Below are positions 8,686 to 17,612 of a DNA stretch of 64,000 bases, piece after piece (positions within the stretch are counted from its first letter, which is position 1; every line of letters starts with the position of its first letter). The notes beneath the pieces were generated by a model. It was not told the DNA's origin. It worked only from the letters and a program-made list of their open reading frames with translations, and did not search any database. Source of the DNA: Pseudarthrobacter sp. GA104 (GTDB taxonomy: Bacteria > Actinomycetota > Actinomycetes > Actinomycetales > Micrococcaceae); NCBI RefSeq assembly GCF_009741265.1, contig NZ_WOWL01000001.1:2294001-2358000 (forward strand). Direction: 5' to 3'. The translations under genes were made by a program, and so were the position numbers.

Positions 8686-8730
8686 TCCGGTGATCCTTCC
8701 ACGCTGAAGGCGTTGGGTTTATCGTGGATT

Positions 8731-8760
8731 TGTACGCATATCGAACATATGTGCGCAATG
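8731..8760. promoter_or_regulatory. Candidate IclR operator in the transporter/dehydrogenase spacer
   Basis: The divergent spacer 8686-8857 contains a short palindrome, CATAT-cgaac-ATATG (8737-8751), and on the reverse strand GTTCGATATGCGTAC, which resembles the known PcaR site of Pseudomonas (GTTCGATAATCGCAC, recalled from the literature). It lies about 50 bases upstream of the transporter start and about 105 upstream of the dehydrogenase start, so one regulator could control both directions. Assignment to the IclR at 9775 is inference. Confidence 0.4.
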
Positions 8761-8857
8761 CGTTTTATAAGAGCATACTAGGTGGTGAGGCCGATCACAA
8801 CGCCTCCGCCCGCAGCCCCTCCCGGCAGCGCGATGACACGGACACGAAAGGCATCAC

Positions 8858-9694
8858 ATGGAAGACCCCACGCCACCGGCCCGGTTGTTCCTGATCGGCT
8901 CCGCTGCCTCAGAGGCAATGTCGCCCCGGGTATGGAATCCCGTGCTCCGCCGGCTCGGCATCCCCTGGGCGTATGAAGCCTGGGACGTGCCACCGCAGGG
9001 CGGCATGGACCGAGTGCGGAACCGTCTGCGGCAACCGGACATCATCGCCGCGAACGTGACCATGCCCCACAAGCACTGGGCAGCTGAAGCCGCCGACGAG
9101 GCCACGGAAGAAGTCCGACTAAGCGGTGCCTGCAACATGCTGCTGCGGAAGGGGACTGCGCTGTTCGGCCACAACACCGACGTCACGGCGGTGCGGGCTC
9201 TTCTGGGCAGCGGGCCCCAGCGGCATGCCCTTCTGATGGGGGCCGGAGGAGCGGCCAGGGCGGCTTTGATCGCACTCCTGGGGCAGGCCGGCACGGTGAC
9301 CATTACCGACCGGGATCCCCGTGCCACGGCGGAACTGTCCAGCCTTGCCGGGGAGTTCGGGATGGATGCCCGCAGCGTCGGCTGGGAGCAGGCGCCGGGC
9401 CTGGCCGCCGAAGCCTCCCTCATTGTCAACGCCACGCCCATCGGTAAAGGCAGGTCCGACCGGCCCGTATGGGGCGAGGGCCCGCTCGCTGCCGATGCCC
9501 TGGTCTACGACTTCGTCTACGCCGGCCACGTCACGGGAACTATTGCCCGCGCCCGTGAACTCGGCGCACGGGTGGTGGACGGCTGGGACCACCTGCGTGA
9601 GCAGGCCGTCGCGATGGTTCCCCTCCTGGGCCTGGGCGGGCGGGCCAATTCCCTGCTTGCGGAAACGCTCGAGCAGCTGAGGGACGCCCACTGA
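8858..9694 (+). CDS. Shikimate/quinate dehydrogenase-like protein
   Basis: 278 residues, the usual size of the AroE family. NVTMPHK holds the catalytic Lys, GHNTD the substrate-binding Asp, and LLMGAGGAARAAL the NAD(P)-binding glycine-rich loop; NATPIGK and the C-terminal DGWDHLREQAV are also conserved. It oxidises shikimate or quinate, or in biosynthesis reduces dehydroshikimate. Being next to an MHS carrier and an IclR regulator rather than other aro genes, a catabolic role feeding dehydroshikimate toward protocatechuate is more likely. No dehydroshikimate dehydratase is in the window. The co-directional IclR gene begins 80 bases downstream. Confidence 0.85.
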   Translation: MEDPTPPARLFLIGSAASEAMSPRVWNPVLRRLGIPWAYEAWDVPPQGGMDRVRNRLRQPDIIAANVTMPHKHWAAEAADEATEEVRLSGACNMLLRKGTALFGHNTDVTAVRALLGSGPQRHALLMGAGGAARAALIALLGQAGTVTITDRDPRATAELSSLAGEFGMDARSVGWEQAPGLAAEASLIVNATPIGKGRSDRPVWGEGPLAADALVYDFVYAGHVTGTIARARELGARVVDGWDHLREQAVAMVPLLGLGGRANSLLAETLEQLRDAH

Positions 9695-9774
9695 AGGATA
9701 TGATCTAACAGGCCTGGCCCGGGCCACAGGCCCACAGGGCCGAGCCAGGGCGGCCAGGGAGGAGCGCGCAGGTC

Positions 9775-10641
9775 ATGGAAGAGCAGGCAGCCTACTTTGT
9801 GAAGTCGGTTGAGAAGGCCTTTGACGTCCTGCTCGCCTTCACGCCGGACCATCCGCGGCTCACCGTCTCCCAGGTTGCAGCCCGCACCGACATGACACGG
9901 GCCTCCGCGCGGCGCTTCCTCATGACCCTGGCTGACCTCGGTTACCTCCGCGCCGACGGTCCCGCCTATGAGCTGACCGCCCGCTCGCTGGATGTTGGCA
10001 GGTCCTACCTGGCCGGCCTGACGCTCCCCGGTGTGGCTGAGCCCCACCTCAAGAACCTGGCCGCCGACCTGAACGAAACAACGGCTTTGTGCATCCTGGA
10101 GGGTGCCGACGTCGTCTACGTTGCCTGCGTGCCGTCGCCTCGGCTGCTGAGCGTCACCATCACCGTGGGCACCCGGTTCCCGGCCTGGGCAACCTCCATG
10201 GGCAGGGTCCTCCTTGGCGGACTGCCGGAGCCTGAGTTCCAGCGGTACCTCGAAGCGGTCCAGCTGCACCGCTATACCCACCGTTCGGTCGCCAGCGTGG
10301 AGCACCTCCGTGCCGAAGTTGAGGCAGCCCGGGACAGGGGATGGTCCATGGTGTCCGAGGAGCTGGAGGAGGGCCTGCGGGGCGTGGCCGTACCTGTCTG
10401 GCGCGGCAACGACATTGTTGCCGCAGCCAACGTGTCGCTGCAGACCCACCGGGCCTCCGCCGCCGAAGTCGAAAAGACCGTCGTCCCCCGACTCATGGAG
10501 ACGGCTCGGCGGATTGCCCTCGACTTTGGCGGGCCCGGCACGGCGCATGAGTCCCCGCACCCAGGCCCTGGGCGGCCTGACAGGCGAATCGTTACCGCAA
10601 CGCCCGGCAGGCCACTCCCGCCGCCGCGGCTTGAGCCATAG
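9775..10641 (+). CDS. IclR-family transcriptional regulator
   Basis: 288 residues; AGGGAGGAG lies about 10 bases before the ATG. The winged HTH includes LTVSQVAARTDMTRASARRFL (about residues 28-50). The ligand domain has ITVGTRFPAWATSMGRVLLGG, almost identical to the matching part of the pcaR-type protein at 6463, so the two are likely paralogues. A Pro/Arg-rich tail of about 35 residues follows the conserved domain. Its position behind a shikimate dehydrogenase-like gene suggests it senses shikimate, quinate or protocatechuate and controls the adjacent divergent unit. Confidence 0.85.
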   Translation: MEEQAAYFVKSVEKAFDVLLAFTPDHPRLTVSQVAARTDMTRASARRFLMTLADLGYLRADGPAYELTARSLDVGRSYLAGLTLPGVAEPHLKNLAADLNETTALCILEGADVVYVACVPSPRLLSVTITVGTRFPAWATSMGRVLLGGLPEPEFQRYLEAVQLHRYTHRSVASVEHLRAEVEAARDRGWSMVSEELEEGLRGVAVPVWRGNDIVAAANVSLQTHRASAAEVEKTVVPRLMETARRIALDFGGPGTAHESPHPGPGRPDRRIVTATPGRPLPPPRLEP

Positions 10642-10757
10642 ACTCTAGCCAACTACGTGCAGCAGAGCCGCTCCGCGACGTTCCCGCCGGTCAGCCGGCA
10701 GGGCGCCACCCGTGAGGCCCTGCCGCGAGCTACTGCAGCGAGGGGAGTTGGCGTCGG

Positions 10758-11927
10758 GTGAAACTGGGCATACCGCGGGAACGCCGGGAGGGTGAACGGC
10801 GTGTGGCGGCCACACCGGAAACGGTGAAGCAACTGGCGGCGCTCGGCGTCGAGGTACTCCTGGAGGAAGATGCCGGTGCGGCGGCAGGGTATCCGGACCT
10901 GGCATACACCCAGGCCGGTGTGCACCTCGTCCGTGAACTCGACCTGGCCCAACTGGATGTCCTGGCCCACGTCCGGCCCCTGGACCCGGAAACCGCCCGC
11001 TCCCTGAAAAGGGGAGCCGTTACGGTGGGGCTCGCATCGCCGTCGTCCGAACTCCCAACGGTTGAAGCGCTCGCCGAGGCCGGGGTGACCGCCTTTGCCC
11101 TGGAACTGGTGCCCCGCATCTCCCGGGCCCAGTCCATGGACGCCCTCAGCTCCCAGGCCCTGGTGGCCGGCTATCGGTGCGTTCTGGAAGCGGCCATCCG
11201 GCTGCCCAGGTTTTTTCCGCTATACATGACCGCCGCCGGGACCGTTCCGCCCGCCCGTGTCCTGGTGCTGGGCGCCGGCGTGGCGGGCCTCCAGGCCATC
11301 GGCACCGCAAAACGCCTGGGTGCGCGCGTCTTCGCCAACGACATCCGCCCGGCCTCCGCGGACGAGGTGGCATCCATGGGCGGCACCTTCGTCCGGCTGG
11401 ACCTGGAAGCAGGCGAGGCGGCGGGGGGTTACGCCCGCCAGCTCAGTTCCGACGCCGGCACCCGGCAGCGCCAGCTGCTCGCCCCGCATGTGGCCCAGGC
11501 GGACGTGCTGATTACGACGGCGGCCGTCCCGGGCAGGCGCGCCCCGCTCCTGGTCACCACCGAAATGGTGCAGGGCATGCGGGCCGGATCCGTCGTCGTC
11601 GACCTCGCCGCAGAGTCCGGCGGCAACGTCGAAGGCGTGGTACCCGGCCAGGACATCCCGGTGCCCACGGCGGACGGCTCCGGCTTCGTCACGCTGGTGG
11701 GCCTGAAGGATGCCCCCTCGGCCATGGCTTCGGATGCTTCCCGCCTCTACGCGAAGAACGTTGCCAACCTGATTGCGCTCATGGTCCGGGACGGCGCCCT
11801 GGTCCACGACTTCAAGGACGAAGTGCTGGCGGGCGCCTGCCTGACCCATGACGGGGAAGTGCAGCACCAGCCGACGGCGCAACTCCTGGCGGAGCGGGCC
11901 GGCAGCCGGCGGGAAGGGGTGCTCTGA
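10758..11927 (+). CDS. pntAA: NAD(P) transhydrogenase subunit alpha part 1 (NAD-binding domain I)
   Basis: 389 residues from GTG 10758, with AGGGGAG about 10 bases upstream. It is the soluble dI component of proton-translocating transhydrogenase, which binds NAD(H). The N-terminal IPRERREGERRVAATPETV and the [22 protein letters not shown] Rossmann loop are typical of the alanine dehydrogenase/PntA family, and QDIPVPTADGSG matches the mobile loop. The alpha subunit is split here into PntAA and PntAB, as in Rhodospirillum and many actinobacteria. The stop overlaps the pntAB ATG (TGATG). Confidence 0.92.
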   Translation: MKLGIPRERREGERRVAATPETVKQLAALGVEVLLEEDAGAAAGYPDLAYTQAGVHLVRELDLAQLDVLAHVRPLDPETARSLKRGAVTVGLASPSSELPTVEALAEAGVTAFALELVPRISRAQSMDALSSQALVAGYRCVLEAAIRLPRFFPLYMTAAGTVPPARVLVLGAGVAGLQAIGTAKRLGARVFANDIRPASADEVASMGGTFVRLDLEAGEAAGGYARQLSSDAGTRQRQLLAPHVAQADVLITTAAVPGRRAPLLVTTEMVQGMRAGSVVVDLAAESGGNVEGVVPGQDIPVPTADGSGFVTLVGLKDAPSAMASDASRLYAKNVANLIALMVRDGALVHDFKDEVLAGACLTHDGEVQHQPTAQLLAERAGSRREGVL

Positions 11928-12247
11928 TGGACGGGATCAGCCTGCTGACCATCACGGTGCTGGCGGTGTTCGTCGGCTTCGAGGTGGTTTCGAAGGTCTC
12001 CAGCACCCTGCACACGCCCCTGATGTCCGGCGCCAACGCCATCCACGGGATCATCCTGGTGGGCGCCATCATTGTGGCCGGCCAGGCAGCGGACCCGTGG
12101 GTGCTCGCGGTGGCCCTCCTCGCCGTCGTCCTTGCCACCGCCAACCTGGTGGGCGGTTTCGTGGTGACCGACCGGATGCTGCACATGTTCCACGCAAAGA
12201 AACCGGCGGGCACAAAAGGGGCAGCGGGGAAGGTGGACGGCAGATGA
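11927..12247 (+). CDS. pntAB: NAD(P) transhydrogenase subunit alpha part 2 (membrane)
   Basis: 106 residues with three to four membrane helices. It is the separate membrane part (start of dII) of the alpha chain; the segment VSKVSSTLHTPLMSGANAIH is highly conserved in PntAB. With PntB it forms the proton channel that couples NADPH formation to the proton gradient. It overlaps pntAA by one base at its start and pntB by four bases (ATGA) at its end, so the three genes are translationally coupled. Confidence 0.93.
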   Translation: MDGISLLTITVLAVFVGFEVVSKVSSTLHTPLMSGANAIHGIILVGAIIVAGQAADPWVLAVALLAVVLATANLVGGFVVTDRMLHMFHAKKPAGTKGAAGKVDGR

Positions 12248-13617
12248 GCATCCTCGATCCCGTGTGGACCTCGCTCCTGTACCTCATTGCCGCCGTGTTC
12301 TTCATCCTGGCGCTGCGCGGGCTCAGCTCCCCGCGGACGGCCCGCCGCGGCAACCTGGTCGGTGCTGCCGGCGCCCTGATCGCTGTCGTCACGGTGTTCC
12401 TGTCCGCCAGGCTGGAGAACATCCCCTGGATCCTGGCGGCCATAGCCGTGGGCTCAGCGGTGGCGGCCCCTGTGGCACGCCGGGTCAAAATGACGCAGAT
12501 GCCGCAGCTCGTGGCGCTTTTCAACGGCGTGGGCGGCGGGGCGGCGGCGCTGGTGGCGCTCCTGGAACTCAGCCATGCCGGCGACCCCTGGATGCGGCTG
12601 GCGATTGTCTTCACGCTCCTGGTGGGCGCCGTGTCCTTCGCGGGCTCGGGGGTCACGTTCGCGAAGCTGCAGGAACTCATGACAACGAGGCCGGTGCTGT
12701 TCCCGGGCCTCCCCGTGGTGATGGCCGCGGTGCTGCTCGCCGCCGTCGCGGCCGCGGCCGCCGTCGTTTTCAGCGGTTCCCTCCCGCTCGCGGCGCTGCT
12801 GCTGGTCCTCGGCCTGGCGGCGGGCATCCTGCTGGTGCTGCCCGTGGGCGGGGCCGACGTCCCGATCGTCATCTCGCTGCTGAACGCCTTTACGGGCCTG
12901 GCCGTGGCGGCGTCCGGCGTGGTGCTGGGGAACGTGCTCCTGGTGGTGGCCGGCACGCTGGTGGGCGCCTCGGGCACCATCCTTACCCGGGCCATGGCGG
13001 CTGCCATGGGACGGAGCGTGGCCGGCATCCTGTTCGGTGCCTTCCGGGGAGGTTCGACGGCGGGATCCACCGCCGTGAGCGAGCGTCCGGTGCGGTCCTC
13101 CAGCGCGGAGGACGTGGCGGTGCTCCTGGGCTACGCGCAGCGGGTGATCATTGTTCCGGGCTATGGCCTGGCGGTGGCGCAGGGCCAGCACACGGCCGCC
13201 GAACTGGCGCTGGCCCTTGAAGGGCGGGGCATCGAGGTGGACTTCGCCATCCATCCCGTGGCAGGCCGGATGCCCGGTCACATGAACGTGCTCCTGGCCG
13301 AGGCGAACGTGCCGTACGAGTCGCTGAAGGAAATGGGCGAGATCAACCCGCAGTTCAAAACCGCGGATGTTGCCCTGGTGGTGGGAGCGAACGACGTCGT
13401 GAACCCCGCGGCCAAGACGTCCCAGGGCTCGCCCATCTACGGCATGCCCATCCTGGAAGTGGCCGACGCCCGGCAGGTGATCTTCCTCAAGCGGTCCATG
13501 CGGCCGGGTTTCGCCGGGATCGAGAATGACCTCCTCTACGAGCCCCAGACCTCCCTGCTGTTCGGCGACGCAAAGGATTCACTGGCGCAGGTGCTCGGGG
13601 CGGTCAAGGCGCTGTAG
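12244..13617 (+). CDS. pntB: NAD(P) transhydrogenase subunit beta
   Basis: 457 residues from ATG 12244; GGGGAAGG lies upstream, and the longer upstream open frame is not conserved. The N-terminal half has about nine membrane helices (dII). The C-terminal dIII domain binds NADP(H): GYGLAVAQGQH, PVAGRMPGHMNVLLAEANVPYE and GANDVVNPAAKT are its signatures. It completes the pnt operon, which supplies NADPH, possibly for the NADPH-dependent hydroxylases encoded nearby. A T-rich hairpin follows the stop. Confidence 0.94.
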   Translation: MSILDPVWTSLLYLIAAVFFILALRGLSSPRTARRGNLVGAAGALIAVVTVFLSARLENIPWILAAIAVGSAVAAPVARRVKMTQMPQLVALFNGVGGGAAALVALLELSHAGDPWMRLAIVFTLLVGAVSFAGSGVTFAKLQELMTTRPVLFPGLPVVMAAVLLAAVAAAAAVVFSGSLPLAALLLVLGLAAGILLVLPVGGADVPIVISLLNAFTGLAVAASGVVLGNVLLVVAGTLVGASGTILTRAMAAAMGRSVAGILFGAFRGGSTAGSTAVSERPVRSSSAEDVAVLLGYAQRVIIVPGYGLAVAQGQHTAAELALALEGRGIEVDFAIHPVAGRMPGHMNVLLAEANVPYESLKEMGEINPQFKTADVALVVGANDVVNPAAKTSQGSPIYGMPILEVADARQVIFLKRSMRPGFAGIENDLLYEPQTSLLFGDAKDSLAQVLGAVKAL

Positions 13618-13630
13618 CTTCCTGCCTGCT

Positions 13631-13675
13631 GCCTGCCCGCTTCGAACCCCTCGCGGGGCAGGCTAGTCTTCTTTC
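13631..13675 (+). terminator. Probable terminator of the pnt operon
   Basis: GCCTGCCCGC (13631-13640) pairs with GCGGGGCAGGC (13653-13663, one bulged G), and the T-rich run TAGTCTTCTTT follows. It lies 13 bases after the pntB stop. Confidence 0.7.
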
Positions 13676-13710
13676 AGAAGTAGCCTTTCCATTCGCCACC
13701 AAAGGACGCC

Positions 13711-14631
13711 ATGACTGCCAACAGCTCCACTTCACTCCAGCGCGCTGCAATCATCGTCAATCCAGCCAAGCCCGTGGACATCGACGTGCGCGGCCTGGTG
13801 GCCAAGCACTGTGTGGAAAACGGCTGGGGCGAGCCGCTGTGGTTCGAAACCACCAAGGAGGATCCCGGCGTCGGGCAGGCCAAGGACGCACTTGCCCAGG
13901 GCGCGGACATTGTCATCGCGGCAGGCGGCGACGGAACCGTGCGGTGCGTCGCCGAGGTCCTCTCCGGGGGCGACGTCCCGATGGGCCTGCTCCCGCTCGG
14001 CACGGGGAACCTCCTGGCCCGCAACCTGGGAATGGACGTCACGGACTACGACGGCGCCATGGCCGGTGCCCTGATCGGAACCGAGCGGAAGATCGACGTC
14101 GTCCGCGCCCGCCGGAGCGATCCGGACAAGGAGCAGCTGTTCCTGGTCATGGCCGGGGTGGGATACGACGCCACCATCATGGCCGACACCAACGAGGACC
14201 TGAAGGACAAGGTGGGCTGGCTGGCCTACGTGGACGCCGGCATCCGCAACCTCCCGGGCAAACCGGTGAAGGCCACCATCGTGATTGACGGCAAGACTGC
14301 CGTGCACCGCGGGGTCCGCAGCGTCATGGTGGGCAACTGCGGCAAGGTCCAGGGCGGCCTGGAGATCTTCCCGGAAGCCAAGATGGACGATGGCCTGCTG
14401 GACGTTGCCGTGCTGGCCCCGCACCACGGAAAGCTGGGCTGGCTGTCCGTGGTTGCGGGGATGATCGGCAAGGGCCGGGGCAAGGACACCGCGGTGGAGT
14501 ACTACCAGGGCAAGACCGTTGAGATCACCCTGGAGCACAACGACGACTACCAGCTGGACGGCGACCACGAAGGCCAGGGCAAGCACGTCCTGATGACCAT
14601 GGACCCGTCGGCTTTGACCGTCCGGATGTAG
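13711..14631 (+). CDS. Diacylglycerol kinase family lipid kinase
   Basis: 306 residues, start preceded by AAAGGA. The DAGK catalytic domain covers the N-terminal half, with the nucleotide-binding GGDGTVRCVAEVL motif and the conserved LPLGTGNLLARNLG segment; the C-terminal half has the second beta-rich domain of YegS/DgkB-type kinases (GNCGKVQGGLEIFP). It phosphorylates diacylglycerol or a related lipid on the cytoplasmic side; the exact substrate is not deducible. It stands as a single gene between the pnt operon and the convergent decarboxylase-like gene, whose stop is only six bases away. Confidence 0.88.
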   Translation: MTANSSTSLQRAAIIVNPAKPVDIDVRGLVAKHCVENGWGEPLWFETTKEDPGVGQAKDALAQGADIVIAAGGDGTVRCVAEVLSGGDVPMGLLPLGTGNLLARNLGMDVTDYDGAMAGALIGTERKIDVVRARRSDPDKEQLFLVMAGVGYDATIMADTNEDLKDKVGWLAYVDAGIRNLPGKPVKATIVIDGKTAVHRGVRSVMVGNCGKVQGGLEIFPEAKMDDGLLDVAVLAPHHGKLGWLSVVAGMIGKGRGKDTAVEYYQGKTVEITLEHNDDYQLDGDHEGQGKHVLMTMDPSALTVRM

Positions 14632-14637
14632 CCGTCG

Positions 14638-15363
14638 CTAGGCCAGGAGTTTCCCCCACCGCGGATCAAGCAGCGGTGCGCCGGCGAGCCTGAGGGCGTG
14701 CCAGAGGGTCACTGCCACGGAATCCAGCACGGGCACGCCGGTGCCTTCCTCGATCCCGGCCGTGATGTTGGCACCGTAGAGGTTGGTGCACAGGTAGACA
14801 AGGGCGTCCGGCGCGGTCGAAGCGAGTTCCAGGGAACCGGGCCGCATTTCGTCATCGGTTACCCGGGCGAAGGACTCATTGTCGCTCAGGCCCAGGGCGC
14901 GGTGGTCCACCGTCTTGATGCCTTCCCGCTCGTAGGAGGCGATCACCTGGTGGTTCACGTCCTCCGTATAGGGCGTGAACAGCGCTATCCGTTCCGTACC
15001 GAAGCTCCGGAAGGCCTCGAGGTAGGCCAGGGTGGACGTGGTGGCAGGGAGGCCGGTGGCGTCGGTGATTTCGTGCACGAGTTCCTGGTCGTGGGCCGAG
15101 CCCAGCCAGGAGCCGGAGGTGCCGTTCCACGCGATAACGTCCACGTCCGCCGTCGCCAGCAGCCTGGCAGACTCCCGCATCACGGCGGGATCAAACTGCC
15201 GGTCCGAGGAGTCGTCCAGTGCGATCCTGGTGACGGGGATGCGCGTGAAATGGACGGTGACGTCAGTCCGGTCACCGAGGATACGGTAGGTCTGCGGTTC
15301 CAGGCAGGTGTTGGAGGACGGCACGATCATGCCGATCCTGTGCGGGCGCGTGGTTGAAGGCAT
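14638..15363 (-). CDS. Arylmalonate decarboxylase/maleate isomerase-like protein
   Basis: 241 residues of the Asp/Glu racemase superfamily, AMDase/maleate isomerase branch: MIVPSSNT, a TPYTEDVN segment and LCTNLYGA are present. Family members with racemase or isomerase activity use two Cys; here the first position is Gly81 in NGTSGS and the second is Cys192 in LCTN. That Gly/Cys pattern matches arylmalonate decarboxylase, so single-Cys protonation chemistry is plausible. It is the last gene of the leftward operon with the hydantoinase-like gene (9-base gap), the racemase-like gene, GntR and the MFS carrier. The substrate is unknown. Confidence 0.75.
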   Translation of the reverse strand: MPSTTRPHRIGMIVPSSNTCLEPQTYRILGDRTDVTVHFTRIPVTRIALDDSSDRQFDPAVMRESARLLATADVDVIAWNGTSGSWLGSAHDQELVHEITDATGLPATTSTLAYLEAFRSFGTERIALFTPYTEDVNHQVIASYEREGIKTVDHRALGLSDNESFARVTDDEMRPGSLELASTAPDALVYLCTNLYGANITAGIEEGTGVPVLDSVAVTLWHALRLAGAPLLDPRWGKLLA

Positions 15364-15372
15364 GGGGGGCTC

Positions 15373-16796
15373 CTAGAGGGCTGCGGCGGCAACGCCGGCG
15401 GGGATGGCGGGCTGGTGGTGGCGGAAGCCGTTGCGGGCGACGAAGCGTCCGGCAGCGCCGGGATCATGGAATCCATCGGAATCCAGCACCACGCGGCCGT
15501 GGGACACAACGACGGCGGGCCAGCCGGTCAGTGCCATCCCGTGGAAGGGGGAGAAGTCCGTCCCCATGTGCAGGGCGCCGCCGTCGACGGAACGCTCCTC
15601 GGCCGGGTCGAAAACCACCAGGTCGGCGTCAAACCCTTCCTCGATGCGGCCCTTGCCGGGAACGGCGTTAATCCGGGCAGGACCGGCGGAAAATACCTCC
15701 ACGAAGTCCTCCACGCTGGCGCCGGCGGAGGTCATGGCGGTGAAGGTGACAGGCATGCGCGTCTCCACGCCCGGCAGGCCGTGCGGCATGGCCCGGACGT
15801 CGTCGGTGCGCTCGCGTTTCTGGGACAGGTCGTAGCAGGAGTGGTCCGAGGACATGGCGTGGATCGCTCCTGAGTTCAGCCGTTCCTTCAGCGCGGCCAC
15901 CGTTTCGGCATCGCGCATGGGCGGGCAGCAGGCATACCACTCCGGAAACCTTGAGGCGTATACGGAGTCATCGAGGGTGACGTAGTGGGGGCAGGTTTCG
16001 GAGAAGGCCGCCAGTCCGCGTGCGCGTGCTTCGGTTACCAGGTCCACCGCCCCCGGCGTTGACTGGTGGACAAAGTACACGGGAGCGGAGGTGTATTCCG
16101 CCATGGCGAGCGTTTCCTTGACAGACACTTCCTCGGCAAGTCCGGGCCGGGTCCGATGCAGGTGCCCTATGCCGATCCTGCCGTCCTGTGCGTGTTGTTC
16201 CGTGCAGTCGCTGATGATCGGATCATGTTCGGCATGGATATACGTGAGTCCGTCCAACCGGACCATCTCACGCATGACCTTGAGGATAGTGTCCCCGTCC
16301 GCCATAGTGGTGCCGCGGTTCGTGGTGTACATCTTCACGGAGCGCACACCCTCCGCGGCGAGCTGTTCGAGCTGCCACGGCACGGTTTCATCCCAGGTGA
16401 TGACAGCGCCGTGGAGGGCGACGTCGCACCGGGACTCGGTGGCCAGCTCCTTCTTGTGAAGCACGGCTGCGAGCGGCGTTTCCTGGGCGTCCCGGGGAAT
16501 TCCGAAGTCGATGATGGTGGTGGTGCCGCCCCAGAGGGCCGCGGTGGACGTGGTGCGGTAGTCGTCCAGGGTGCGGAAGCGCCCGGTCACCTGGGCCACG
16601 TGGCAGTGTCCGTCCACGCCCCCGGGGATGACCAGCATCCCGGTGGCGTCGATGGTCCGCACGGCCCCGGGCGCGGGTTCAGTGGCGTCGAGGAGTTGCG
16701 TGACCACACCGTCCCGGACAACGATATGGGCGATCCGGCGTCCGAAACTGTTGACGACGGTGGCGTTGGTAATGACAAGGTCTGGCTGGGGGACAT
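15373..16796 (-). CDS. Hydantoinase/dihydropyrimidinase-like amidohydrolase, start frameshifted
   Basis: A cyclic amidohydrolase of the dihydropyrimidinase/hydantoinase/allantoinase family. Metal ligands are all visible: GHCH, the Lys expected to be carbamylated in SVKMYTTNRG, His of YIHAEHD, His of VHQSTPG and Asp of SSDHSCY. The frame is open from GTG 16705, but translating upstream gives typical N-terminal sequence (DLVITNATVVNSFGRRIA) with no usable start. An ATG at 16794-16796 with SD AAGAAGGA 5 bases ahead is one base out of frame: one extra C in the five-C tract (16788-16792 on the + strand) would give M-S-P-Q-P joined to DLVITN. So this is a sequencing error, a recent frameshift, or a slippage switch. 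The domain itself is intact. It lies 27 bases after the racemase-like gene. Confidence 0.8.
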
Positions 16797-16823
16797 CGGT
16801 GTCCTTCTTCTGATGAAAGCGGT

Positions 16824-17612
16824 CTAAGTGGCTGGTACCGCCGGAGCGGCGCTGTTCCGGGCTGCGGAGAGGGCGGCGTCGAGGTTTTCACTGAGCCCCT
16901 TGCTGTCCTTTGGCGGTGGCGGGGCGAAGGCGCCTGCGCGGTGCGGACCGGACTGGAGCCCCACCACGGCCTCCGCCATCCGGATTCCGGCGGAAATGCC
17001 GTCAACAACAGGCACGGGAATCTCCCCCTCGAGTTCCCGGGCCAGTCCTGCGAGGGGAGCCCCGGCCAGGATAACGACGTCGGCTCCGTCCTCCGCGATG
17101 GCCTGCCGGCTCAGTGCCAGGAGGGTCTCCTTGAAGTCCTGTTGGACTGAGCCGATGCTGTTGAGTGTTTCGTTGATGGATCGGATGGAAGCGAGCCTTC
17201 CGAGGAGGCCGAACCGTTCCACGCAGTCGCGGTACCAGGGCTTGATCCGGTCCGAGATGGCAATGATGGAAAACCGGTGCCCCTGCAGGGCGGCGGCGCA
17301 GAGCGCGGCTTCGGTGATGCCGATGACCGGCACGTTGGCCAGTTCCTTGAGGCCAGGCATGCCGGGATCGCCGAACGCAGCCACCACCACTCCGTCTACG
17401 GGATCGGCGCCGGGCCGGGTATGTTCGGCGATGATTTCGGCGACGGCGCCGGCGGCGATGAGGGATTCGAAGCGGGTCTCAATATATTCCACGCCGTGGC
17501 CGGCGGTACGGACCACCAGTTCGGTGCCCGGTGCAGCAGACCGCAGGGCTTCGGATTCGATCAGGGCAGTGACATCGTCGCTGATGTTGGGGTTGATGAC
17601 GAGGAGTCTCAT
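16824..17612 (-). CDS. Hydantoin racemase-like protein lacking catalytic cysteines
   Basis: 262 residues, Asp/Glu/hydantoin racemase (HyuA/HyuE, HpxA) family: VINPNISDDVT at the start, VVAAFGDPG, VIGITEAAL and PVVDGISAGIRMAEAVVG. Known hydantoin and allantoin racemases use a Cys pair in the motifs CFGDPG and LGCAGM. Here the first is Ala79 and the second aligns with Gly184, so normal two-base racemisation is not expected. The remaining Cys (105 and 130) are not at these sites. The protein may have another activity or bind ligand only. A Pro/Ala-rich tail of about 30 residues extends the C-terminus. Its start overlaps the GntR stop by four bases. Confidence 0.8.
   Translation of the reverse strand: MRLLVINPNISDDVTALIESEALRSAAPGTELVVRTAGHGVEYIETRFESLIAAGAVAEIIAEHTRPGADPVDGVVVAAFGDPGMPGLKELANVPVIGITEAALCAAALQGHRFSIIAISDRIKPWYRDCVERFGLLGRLASIRSINETLNSIGSVQQDFKETLLALSRQAIAEDGADVVILAGAPLAGLARELEGEIPVPVVDGISAGIRMAEAVVGLQSGPHRAGAFAPPPPKDSKGLSENLDAALSAARNSAAPAVPAT

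Noticed and set aside
15373..16707. GTG 16705 as the true hydantoinase start
   Set aside because: Conserved N-terminal sequence (DLVITNATVVNSF) continues upstream of it and a well-placed ribosome site lies at 16802-16809, so the start is at 16796 with a frameshift.
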